From Chloroflexota bacterium (GTDB lineage: Bacteria; Chloroflexota; UBA5177; JANWHV01), in the NCBI GenBank assembly GCA_025924845.1, contig JAICHN010000077.1:1-14642 (forward strand): a stretch of DNA of 14,642 nucleotides, in the 5' to 3' direction. Both the position numbers and the translations under genes were made by a program. Shown here in pieces: positions 5,780 through 12,165 of this stretch. The notes under the pieces were generated by a model that saw only the letters and a program-made list of their open reading frames with translations, was not told the origin of the DNA and did not search any database. Every line of letters starts with the position of its first letter. The first letter of the stretch is position 1.

Positions 5780-7326
5780 GGCCGATCGATCCTCCCTGGC
5801 CGCGTCGGCTGCTGGGGCCGGTGCGTAGCGGCGTCAAAATGAAACGTAATCGGCTCCGGTTCGTAGGGCAGGCCCGCGCGCCGCGCCCGCGCGCCGGCGC
5901 GCTGACGGGCGGTGAGTTGAGCGCGCGCCTGCTCTCGGTAGCCGAGGGTGTTGTAGGCGCAGAAGGGAATCTGCTTACCGCCCGGCAGCAGGAACTCCTT
6001 GCAGCACTTCATCAGGTTTTTCTGATTGAAGGTCCACGGATCCATGAAGTCTTGCAGCATGATCATGAACATGTGGTCGGCTAGCGCGCCGAAATTCAGT
6101 CCCTCTGGGATGCCGCAGGCGGCACAGGTCAGTCGGAACTCTCCGGCTGCTTTCGCCGAGCCGGGCACCGCCGAGGAGGACCACAGCCCTTCCAGCGCCG
6201 TCTTGATCTCACCGCCCAGGTCCGGGGCGACCCGATTGGTCAGGTAATCCAGATAGTCATCGACGTTGAGTACCCTCGGCAACGGCGTCACCGTCTCTCC
6301 GTCGACATACGCGTAGGTCACCGAGTTGCAGGTAGGGAAGCAGCAAGGCACCGGAATGAAATCGGCCACGGTGAACAGCCCAATTGTCTGCTCCTCGATC
6401 CAGGTCAGCACGTCGGGAATGGTGACCCGTTGCAGCGGATCATGGGCGCCGTGCCGGCCGGCATGAAAGGCAGGCTGGAAATTGATGCCCTTGACGGCAG
6501 GATGCTCCAGCCCGAACCGTACGATGTGGCCTACTTCGTGATCGTTGACTCCTCGCTCGATAGCCGGCACCAGGACCACGGAGCAGCCGATGGCGGCCAG
6601 CCGATCCAGGGCACGCAACTTCTCCGGCAGGATATCCGGCTCGGCTCGGATCAGCTCGTAGGTACGGCGCTCGAAGCCGTCGAATTGGAAGTAGATGGCG
6701 GGGCGTAACTCGGCCAATTGCTCCAGGAATGCGTCATCGTTGGCGATGCGTTTGCCGTTGGTATTGATCATGACGTGGCCGATGTCGCGCGCCCTGGCGG
6801 CACGGATCATGGGGATGATCTGGGGGTGAATGGTGGGCTCACCACCGGAGAACTGCACTACCTCCGGGTATCCCTCGGTGCGCACGAAGTCGTCCAGGAT
6901 CCCCTCGACCTCATCCAGCGTCAGTGCAAAGCCGGCGCCCGCGTTGGCGAAGCAGAGCGGGCAGTCCATGTTGCAGGCGCTGTTCACCTCGATGATCCCC
7001 AGGCAGGCATGTTGCTGATGGTCAGGACAGAGTCCGCAGTCGTGGGGACAGCCGTGCTCGACGGCGCTGTTGAAGGCCAGGGGGATACTGCCCGGCTTGT
7101 TGAAGCGGGCGGCAGCGAGGTATGCCTGGGCATCGCCGTAGACCAACGCCTCCACCACTCCGTGGTCGGGGCAGCGCTTACGCATGATCACCTTGTTGTC
7201 GCGCAAGAGGATCTGGGCATCGATCACGCGTCGGCACTCCAGGCAGATAGAGCGCGTCAACTCGAAGAAGATCGCGTCACGGTCGAGCTTCATCTGTCCA
7301 TTGGGCGCCGGTGTGGTCTCCAACAT
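5776..7326 (-). CDS. Tes/COG1964-type radical SAM enzyme with multiple Fe-S sites
   Basis: The product has 516 residues. The radical SAM motif CNMDCPLC (C118, C122, C125) binds the catalytic [4Fe-4S] cluster, and FSGGEPTIHP (159-168) is the SAM-contacting GGEP motif. An N-terminal rubredoxin-like metal site is formed by C28/C31 with C52 (CPDHG). C93, C97 and C100 (GCPHDCGLC) and the C-terminal set C328/329/333, C401/404, C441/442 and C456 (IPFCAYN) provide ligands for further clusters. This arrangement is that of MJ0619/Tes-family proteins. Archaeal Tes joins lipid tails to make tetraethers, and earlier work linked relatives to pterin methylation. The bacterial substrate is unknown. ATG 7326 has GGGGAG upstream. 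It lies 48 nt after the flavoprotein gene and overlaps the methyltransferase by 4 nt, so the three form an operon. Expect oxygen sensitivity. Confidence 0.85.
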   Translation of the reverse strand: MLETTPAPNGQMKLDRDAIFFELTRSICLECRRVIDAQILLRDNKVIMRKRCPDHGVVEALVYGDAQAYLAAARFNKPGSIPLAFNSAVEHGCPHDCGLCPDHQQHACLGIIEVNSACNMDCPLCFANAGAGFALTLDEVEGILDDFVRTEGYPEVVQFSGGEPTIHPQIIPMIRAARARDIGHVMINTNGKRIANDDAFLEQLAELRPAIYFQFDGFERRTYELIRAEPDILPEKLRALDRLAAIGCSVVLVPAIERGVNDHEVGHIVRFGLEHPAVKGINFQPAFHAGRHGAHDPLQRVTIPDVLTWIEEQTIGLFTVADFIPVPCCFPTCNSVTYAYVDGETVTPLPRVLNVDDYLDYLTNRVAPDLGGEIKTALEGLWSSSAVPGSAKAAGEFRLTCAACGIPEGLNFGALADHMFMIMLQDFMDPWTFNQKNLMKCCKEFLLPGGKQIPFCAYNTLGYREQARAQLTARQRAGARARRAGLPYEPEPITFHFDAATHRPQQPTRPGRIDRP

Positions 7327-7374
7327 GCTGCCTGACTCCCCTCATACTCATCAGTCGAATCTCGTGGCCCGGCT

Positions 7375-8823
7375 TTAGCGAACGCGATGCGCCAGGGTAC
7401 GCAGCGCCGGCCTGGTCAGTCTGTATGGCGGCCACTGGCCATAAAAGCCCAGTGCCGCTTGCTGGACCGCCATGGACAGGGTCGGATAGACGTGAATTGT
7501 GCCCGCCAGCGCACGGACACCCAAGCCCCGCCGCATGGCCAGGGTGATCTCCTGGATCAGCTCGCCCGCCCGCGGCCCCACGATATGGGCGCCCAGGATC
7601 CGACCGCGCCAGGGCGTGGCAATCAGTTTGACGAATCCTTCCGCCTGCCCTTCCGCCAGGGCACGGTCGGTATGGGCGAAGCCGGCCCGCAGTATCAGTA
7701 CCTTGCCGTGCGCCCGCCGCGCTTCGGCCTCGGTAAGGCCGATTCGGGCCACCTCCGGATCGGTAAAGGTGGTCCAGGGCATGGGGTCCGGGTGCGACTT
7801 GCGCTTAGCCCAGGGAAAGAGGGCGTTGCGCACCGCTGTTGTCGCCTGGAAGCCGGCCGCGTGCGTGAACCGGTAGGGACCGGTCACGTCCCCGCAGGCG
7901 AAGATATGCGGTACGCTGGTCTGCAGGTAGGCGTCGATGGTAATGCCCTGTTTCAGGTCGTACCGCACCCCCGCCTGTTCCAGCCCCAGCCCCGCCACAT
8001 TAGGACGGCGTCCCAGGGCTAACAACAACCGGTCGCAGCGCAGGCCCCCCTCACCAGCCTCGCCGGCATAGCGCACCTGAAGCCCCTGGTCGGCACGCCC
8101 CACTCCCACCAATCTACTCCGTCGCACGACGATCCCCTCGCGAGTGAAGAGATCTTCCACCGCGCGCTGGATCTCGTCATCCTCGCGAGGCAGCAACCCT
8201 CGCTCTCCGGCCAGCACCGTCACCGCCGAGCCGAGCCGGCGGAATGCCTGGGCCATCTCCACGCCCAGCGGCCCGCCTCCGGCTACGATCAGATGCGCGG
8301 GCAACTCACGCAGGCCGAAGATCGTCTCGTTGGTGAGGTAGCCGCTGTCCTGGAGTCCGTCGGTGTCCGGCACGGCCGGCGAGGATCCGGTGCAAAGCAG
8401 GAAGGCGCGCCCGCGTAACGGCCGGTCATTGACGGTCAGCACGTGCGACGAGCGAAACACCACGTCGCCGAACCGCACGTCGATGCCACGCTTGCGCATG
8501 GTTTCGGCATCCTCATGATGGTACACCGCCTGGATGACGTCTTGCACCCTGTCCATTACGGCGCCCAGGTTCACGGGATCCAGCCGGCCGGAGAGGCCGA
8601 AGTCTGCCAGGTTTCGCGTCTGCTGGGCCACCCTGGCGCCGGCGATCAGGGCCTTGCTGGGCACACAGCCGGTCCAGACGCACTCTCCTCCCAGGCGTTC
8701 CTTGTCCAGGAGGGCCACCCGCGCCCCGAGCGCGGCGGCGAGGCCGGAGGCGACGATCCCGGCGGAGCCGCCGCCTACCACCACCAGATCGTATGGCTCA
8801 GCGGGCATCGCGTCGGTAACCAT
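7375..8823 (-). CDS. MerA-like FAD/NAD(P) disulfide oxidoreductase, first gene of the radical SAM operon
   Basis: This 482-residue class I pyridine nucleotide-disulfide reductase carries the FAD motif VVVGGGSAGIVA (14-25), the redox-active pair C48/C53 in GECVWTGCVPSKAL, an NAD(P) motif IVAGGGPLGVEMA (179-191), the second FAD contact CGDVTGPYRFTHAA (310-323) and a C-terminal dimerisation domain. The usual catalytic dyad HPTxxE is replaced by YPTLSM (Y446, M451), so it is unlikely to be a lipoamide dehydrogenase or glutathione reductase. It also lacks the N-terminal HMA domain and C-terminal vicinal cysteines of true mercuric reductase. Databases usually name such proteins 'mercuric reductase-like'. 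As operon leader it may pass electrons to, or recycle a thiol for, the downstream radical SAM enzyme (inference). ATG 8823 follows a GGGAG site. Confidence 0.85.
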   Translation of the reverse strand: MVTDAMPAEPYDLVVVGGGSAGIVASGLAAALGARVALLDKERLGGECVWTGCVPSKALIAGARVAQQTRNLADFGLSGRLDPVNLGAVMDRVQDVIQAVYHHEDAETMRKRGIDVRFGDVVFRSSHVLTVNDRPLRGRAFLLCTGSSPAVPDTDGLQDSGYLTNETIFGLRELPAHLIVAGGGPLGVEMAQAFRRLGSAVTVLAGERGLLPREDDEIQRAVEDLFTREGIVVRRSRLVGVGRADQGLQVRYAGEAGEGGLRCDRLLLALGRRPNVAGLGLEQAGVRYDLKQGITIDAYLQTSVPHIFACGDVTGPYRFTHAAGFQATTAVRNALFPWAKRKSHPDPMPWTTFTDPEVARIGLTEAEARRAHGKVLILRAGFAHTDRALAEGQAEGFVKLIATPWRGRILGAHIVGPRAGELIQEITLAMRRGLGVRALAGTIHVYPTLSMAVQQAALGFYGQWPPYRLTRPALRTLAHRVR

Positions 8824-8895
8824 GGTGCTCCCAACCTCCAGTAGGTATCGCCCCTATGCCTGTAGTGTGCCGTACTGCGGCGTAAGACGACCGGG

Positions 8896-8934
8896 TGCGA
8901 TCCCGACCAGGGGGAGTATGGTATATGCGATCCC
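8896..8934 (+). promoter_or_regulatory. Direct repeat around a weak extended -10, divergent promoter region
   Basis: TGCGATCCC occurs at 8896-8904 and 8926-8934, exactly 30 bp apart (about three helical turns), on either side of a possible extended -10 (TGG-TATATG, 8919-8927) for the plus-strand methyltransferase. No -35 is recognisable. The region 8824-8969 is shared with the minus-strand operon, so a protein bound here could affect both directions. Confidence 0.3.
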
Positions 8935-8969
8935 CTAGGAATCCCTCCGGCGATCGGCGAGGAACGAGC

Positions 8970-9599
8970 ATGTCCGACCCTTTAAGAGGCAGACGCTTTT
9001 ACGATCGACAGGCAGCGAGCTACGATCACCGCTGGCGGCATTATCAGACCATGACGCACCAGGCGCTGCTGGACCACCTGAATGGTAGCTTCCATCATGT
9101 ACTGGATGTAGGTTGCGGCACCGGTACGCTCCTGGAACGGCTACTGGAGCAGTACCAGGCAGCCGAGGGTATTGGCCTCGATGCGAGCGGCGGTATGCTG
9201 GCTGTGGCACGGCGCAAGCTCGCTGGTCACAACGCTCGGCTTCGGCGCGCGGAAGCGCAACGGCTCCCGCTGCCGGACCACTCCGTGGACCTGGTCACCC
9301 TGGCCAGTGTCCTCCATTATCTCCACCGCCCCTCGACGGCGGTGCGCGAAGCGCGCCGGGTGTTGCGGCCGAGCGGCACGTTAGGCATCGTCGACTATGT
9401 GCTCCGCGCCGGAACCGGCAGCATCATCGATGGGCTGATCCGGCTTTATGATCCCGGGCATGCGCGGTGCCGTGACCTCGCGGAGCTTTGCCGGCTTACG
9501 ACACGCGCCGGCTTCACGATTGCCTACGCGGAGTCGTTCCCCATTGATGGCCTCTTTCGGGGTGTGCTGGTCGTGGCGCATACCGCACCCGTGGACTAA
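8970..9599 (+). CDS. Class I SAM-dependent methyltransferase (UbiE/Methyltransf_11 type)
   Basis: The product has 209 residues from ATG 8970, selected because GAGGAA lies 6 nt upstream and the family N terminus (RRFYDRQAASYDHRWRHY) starts here. The frame is open from 8895 but the added residues look non-coding. Motif I is VLDVGCGTGTLLE (44-56), the SAM ribose-binding acidic residue is D71 in GIGLDAS, motif II follows RLPLPDHSVDLV (98-109), and LRPSGTLGIVDYV is the post-III strand. The C terminus has a short helical lid but no membrane segment. The substrate cannot be told from sequence; quinone, lipid or small-molecule methylation are all common in this group. It is divergent from the radical SAM operon and 267 bp ahead of the next gene, so it is probably monocistronic. 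Confidence 0.8.
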   Translation: MSDPLRGRRFYDRQAASYDHRWRHYQTMTHQALLDHLNGSFHHVLDVGCGTGTLLERLLEQYQAAEGIGLDASGGMLAVARRKLAGHNARLRRAEAQRLPLPDHSVDLVTLASVLHYLHRPSTAVREARRVLRPSGTLGIVDYVLRAGTGSIIDGLIRLYDPGHARCRDLAELCRLTTRAGFTIAYAESFPIDGLFRGVLVVAHTAPVD

Positions 9600-9791
9600 G
9601 CCTGCCTTTATGTCCAGTCTGCCCAAACGGCCGGAGTGACGCTAATTCCCCGATCCAGCGTAGGAAGAATGGCGCGTGACCGCCGTGTTCACCCTGCGAG
9701 GTCGGTACAGGGAGGATACGCCGGTCGCGGCGCGTCGAATGCGCGGATGTAGTGGGAATGCTGACGACATGCGGCAGGGATAGAGGGCTAT

Positions 9792-9852
9792 CCTAGAAGG
9801 TGTCGGATTGAGCGTCGGCTCTTCTAGGCGAAGGCTTCTCGCTATAGACGCT
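9792..9852. repeat. Nested inverted repeats in the leader of the hydrolase gene
   Basis: CCTAGAAG (9792-9799) pairs with CTTCTAGG (9821-9828). AGCGTC (9811-9816) pairs with GACGCT (9847-9852). A small dyad GAAG/CTTC (9830-9833 and 9835-9838) lies between. The pairings are mutually exclusive in part, as in an attenuator or alternating RNA leader, or they could be operators. TATAGA (9843-9848) might be a -10. The rest of the 267-bp gap 9600-9866 shows nothing else I can support. Confidence 0.3.
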
Positions 9853-9866
9853 GAAAGGACTGTGCA

Positions 9867-10457
9867 ATGGCCGATATCGTCTTGTTTCACTCCGTGCTGG
9901 GGCCGCGTGCCGGCGTGACGGACGCCGCCGCCCGCTTGCGGGCGGCAGGGCATACGGTACATACGCCCGACCTGTACCGCGGTGAGGCGCACTTTGACGA
10001 ATACGACCCCGCGATAGCTTATCAGGAGAGCATCGGCTATCAGGAGCTGCTGCGCCGCGCCGCGACCGACATCGCGCCGTTGCCGTCCAGGCTCGTCTAC
10101 ATGGGCTTCTCGGCGGGCGGCGCGCCGGCCGAGTGGCTGGCGGCAACCCGTCCGGGTGCGTTGGCCTGTATCCTGCTGCACGCCGCTCTCCCCCTGGGCG
10201 TCATGGGTATCGAGGCGTGGCCGGCTACCGTCCCCGCACAGGTGCATTTCATGCGGGACGACCCGTTCCGGGAGCAGGCCGAGATCGACGGCATGGCGGC
10301 GGATGTGCGCGCGGCCCGCGCGCCCTTCGAGTTGTTCGAGTATGCCGGCGCCGGCCACCTGTTTACTGACCCGAGTCTGCCCGCGGAATATGACCCCGCG
10401 GCGACGGAAACGCTCTGGGGCCGGGTGCTGGCCCTACTCGGCGGGCTCCCTGGATAG
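9867..10457 (+). CDS. Dienelactone hydrolase-family alpha/beta hydrolase
   Basis: This 196-residue protein is slightly shorter than classic dienelactone hydrolases (about 230). The start (ADIVLFHSVLGPRAGVTDAA) and HTVHTPDLYRGEAHF are typical of the family. The nucleophile elbow is GFSAGG with serine S82 where classic dienelactone hydrolase has cysteine. H164 in GAGHLFTD is the catalytic histidine, and D131 or D132 in FMRDDPF the likely acid. Cytoplasmic, with no signal peptide. It probably hydrolyses a small ester or lactone; the natural substrate is unknown. ATG 9867 is preceded by GAAAGGA. It shares strand with the preceding methyltransferase but has its own 267-bp leader, and a hairpin begins right after its stop. 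Confidence 0.8.
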   Translation: MADIVLFHSVLGPRAGVTDAAARLRAAGHTVHTPDLYRGEAHFDEYDPAIAYQESIGYQELLRRAATDIAPLPSRLVYMGFSAGGAPAEWLAATRPGALACILLHAALPLGVMGIEAWPATVPAQVHFMRDDPFREQAEIDGMAADVRAARAPFELFEYAGAGHLFTDPSLPAEYDPAATETLWGRVLALLGGLPG

Positions 10458-10474
10458 GGGGTAGGCGGTACCCC
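10458..10474 (+). terminator. Small stem-loop directly after the hydrolase stop
   Basis: GGGGTA (10458-10463) and TACCCC (10469-10474) pair around GGCGG, immediately after the TAG at 10455-10457. It lacks a T-tract, so it may be a weak terminator or a 3' stabilising hairpin. Confidence 0.4.
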
Positions 10475-10526
10475 TGCAAACGCGAGGAATCTTACGTCAA
10501 GCTGTATCATGTACCTTGGCGATCCG

Positions 10527-10589
10527 GTAGGGGCACGCCTCGTAGGTGCCCGGCGCCCGAACCAAGGCGCCCACGAGGGGTGCCCCTAC
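10527..10589. repeat. 63-bp imperfect palindrome, REP/MITE-like, between convergent genes
   Basis: The outer arms GTAGGGGCA (10527-10535) and TGCCCCTAC (10581-10589) are perfectly complementary. The next eight bases (10536-10543 against 10573-10580) pair with one mismatch, and inner GGTGCC/GGCGCC bases extend the stem with wobble pairs to a short loop near 10557-10566. Palindromes ending in GTAGGGGC/GCCCCTAC are common dispersed repeats in Chloroflexota and cyanobacteria (family memory). Here it lies in the convergent gap, and its right arm contains the TAG stop (10586-10588) of the esterase, so it could also terminate transcription from both sides. Confidence 0.65.
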
Positions 10590-11533
10590 AAGCGATCGGG
10601 CAGTCCAAAGGCGGAACGGAGCGCCGCGGCTATCGCCTTGACCGCCGCTTCACCCTGATCCAGCACCGCGTAGGCCAGGGGGAAGTTATGGGTCATGCCC
10701 TTATAGGGCGCCCAATCGACCGCAACACCGGCTTCGCGCAACCTTGCCGCGTAAAGATCGCCGTCATCGCGCAGCGAATCGTATTCCGCCGTGATCACCA
10801 TAGCAGGAGCCAGGCCACGATGATCCGTCGCACGATAGGGGAAAGCGCGCGGATCGTTCCGATCCACATCTTTCGGTAGGTAGAGATCCATCAGCCAGAC
10901 CACATCGGCGGTGTCCATCCCATAGCCGATCGCGTTGTCCCGATAGGCGGGCTGATCGAGGTCGTAATAATCGGTGGCGGGGGTAATCAGCACCTGATAG
11001 GCAAGTTTCGGCCCACCTTGATCGCGGGCGAGCAAGGCAACGGCGGCGGATAGGTTACCGCCCGCGCTGTCGCCCGCCACGGCGAGCCGAGAGCCGTCGC
11101 CGTTGAACGACGCCCCCTCAGCCGCGGCCCATCGCACGGCGGCGAAACAATCATCTACCGCCGCTGGGAATGGGTGCTCGGGCGCTTGTCGGTAATTGAC
11201 CGAGACGACGATGCAGCCGATGCTGTTGGTGATGTGGCGCGACCAGGCATCATGCGTCTCGATGCTGCACACGACCCAGCCGCCGCCGTGAAAATAGACC
11301 AGAATGGGGAAGGGACCGGGGCCTTCCGGAGTATAAATCCGCACCGGGATCGGGCCATGCGGGCCGGGGATCTCCCGATCCTCCACCCTGGCGACCGCCT
11401 CACGCGGCGTGACCCGATCGATTCCGGCCTCAATGGAAGCGCGCGCCTGAGCGGGCGTCATCTGGTGGAGCGGTGGTTCCTTGAGCGCGGCTTGCTGGTC
11501 AAGCAACGCTTTGGCCTGAGGATCAAGAGGCAT
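10586..11533 (-). CDS. HSL-family (acetyl-hydrolase type) alpha/beta esterase
   Basis: This 315-residue enzyme has the normal length for bacterial hormone-sensitive-lipase-like esterases. The oxyanion motif HGGG is at 82-85 (VYFHGGGWVV), the nucleophile elbow GDSAGG has S156, the acid is D252 in TAEYDSLRDDG, and the histidine is H282 in GMTHNFP. A helical N-terminal cap region (residues 1-45) is present, with no signal peptide, so it should be cytoplasmic and act on short-chain acyl esters. ATG 11533 has a strong AAGGAGG site about 10 nt upstream, and a TATAAT box lies further upstream. The stop codon is inside a palindromic repeat, which may have replaced the original 3' end, although the C terminus (AAALRSAFGLPDRL) looks complete. 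Confidence 0.9.
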   Translation of the reverse strand: MPLDPQAKALLDQQAALKEPPLHQMTPAQARASIEAGIDRVTPREAVARVEDREIPGPHGPIPVRIYTPEGPGPFPILVYFHGGGWVVCSIETHDAWSRHITNSIGCIVVSVNYRQAPEHPFPAAVDDCFAAVRWAAAEGASFNGDGSRLAVAGDSAGGNLSAAVALLARDQGGPKLAYQVLITPATDYYDLDQPAYRDNAIGYGMDTADVVWLMDLYLPKDVDRNDPRAFPYRATDHRGLAPAMVITAEYDSLRDDGDLYAARLREAGVAVDWAPYKGMTHNFPLAYAVLDQGEAAVKAIAAALRSAFGLPDRL

Positions 11534-11564
11534 CGGTTATCACCCTCCTTCTAGAACACATCCA

Positions 11565-11570
11565 ATTATA
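11565..11570 (-). promoter_or_regulatory. Perfect -10 box (TATAAT) for the esterase gene
   Basis: On the minus strand TATAAT is read at 11570-11565, giving a leader of about 25 nt to the ATG at 11533. In such GC-rich DNA a perfect box is notable. The -35 region holds only TAATTC-like sequence, so an activator or a relaxed -35 is implied. Confidence 0.5.
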
Positions 11571-11620
11571 CCGCCCGGCGTAGCGGCGAATTATGCGCGA
11601 TCCGCTCTCGCCACTTTGGA

Positions 11621-11636
11621 ACCAATTATGATTGGT
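11621..11636. promoter_or_regulatory. Dyad ACCAAT-TATG-ATTGGT in a divergent promoter region
   Basis: Perfect 6-bp arms are separated by 4 bp, in the 169-bp gap between the divergent esterase and the 150-residue gene. It lies about 50 bp upstream of the esterase -10 and 67 bp before the plus-strand start, a position suited to control of both. TTGGAC (11641-11646) could be a plus-strand -35 but has no matching -10. Confidence 0.4.
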
Positions 11637-11702
11637 CTCGTTGGACGGTACTTAGTTAGGTTACCCTTGAGGCTGATGGTCGTTCGTGAAGGAGTCTAGT
11701 TC

Positions 11703-12155
11703 ATGGATGCATCGGTGATCACGGTCGAGGCCAGGGTGGTCGGCCGGCGTACGCCGCTGATTGCCGGCCGGCATGTGTCGCTTGACCTGCCGCCGACCAT
11801 TGGCGGGACGGGCACGGCGTTGCGGCTGCGCGACCTGCTGGCCCTGGTGGTACGGCAGGAGGTGCGGGCCTTCGCCGAACGCCGGGAGGAGCAGCGTTTG
11901 ATCCGCGTCCTTTCATCCGACCAGATTGGGCAAGGAGTCGCCAGGGGCAAGGTAGCCATGGGCGGCGCGGAGTCTTCCGCCGATACGCCGGTAAGCGAAG
12001 ACGCGAGCATTGCCATTGCCCTGCAGGGGTTCATCGACGGCCTGTACTTTGTCTTCCTCGATAACGAGCAGCAGGAGGATCTGGATGCTCTGGTGTCGCT
12101 GCGTCCGGCCAGTACGCTGACTTTCATTCGGCTGGTCGCCCTGGCCGGCGGTTAG
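11703..12155 (+). CDS. Small conserved protein associated with DUF4132-type genes
   Basis: The product has 150 residues from ATG 11703, with GAAGGAG 9 nt upstream. It has an N-terminal strand-rich part (ITVEARVVGRR), a helical stretch LRLRDLLALVVRQEVRAFAERREEQ (40-64) that may mediate partner contact, then RVLSSDQIGQGVARGKVAMGG, and a C-terminal part with FIDGLYFVFLDNEQQEDLDA (110-129) ending in FIRLVALAGG. I recall proteins of this pattern encoded immediately before DUF4132/HEAT proteins in Actinobacteria and Chloroflexota, with no established function. No catalytic motif, signal peptide or membrane segment is visible. The stop TAG overlaps the ribosome binding site of the next gene, whose GTG follows after 10 nt, so the two are translationally coupled and probably form a complex. 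Confidence 0.75.
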   Translation: MDASVITVEARVVGRRTPLIAGRHVSLDLPPTIGGTGTALRLRDLLALVVRQEVRAFAERREEQRLIRVLSSDQIGQGVARGKVAMGGAESSADTPVSEDASIAIALQGFIDGLYFVFLDNEQQEDLDALVSLRPASTLTFIRLVALAGG

Positions 12156-12165
12156 GAGAGGATCG

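Noticed and set aside
7375..8823. True mercuric reductase (merA) in a mercury resistance operon
   Set aside because: No HMA domain, no C-terminal cysteine pair and no merR, merT or merP nearby.
9642..10358. 238-codon minus-strand frame opposite the hydrolase
   Set aside because: Antisense to the dienelactone-hydrolase-like gene, whose catalytic motifs are intact.
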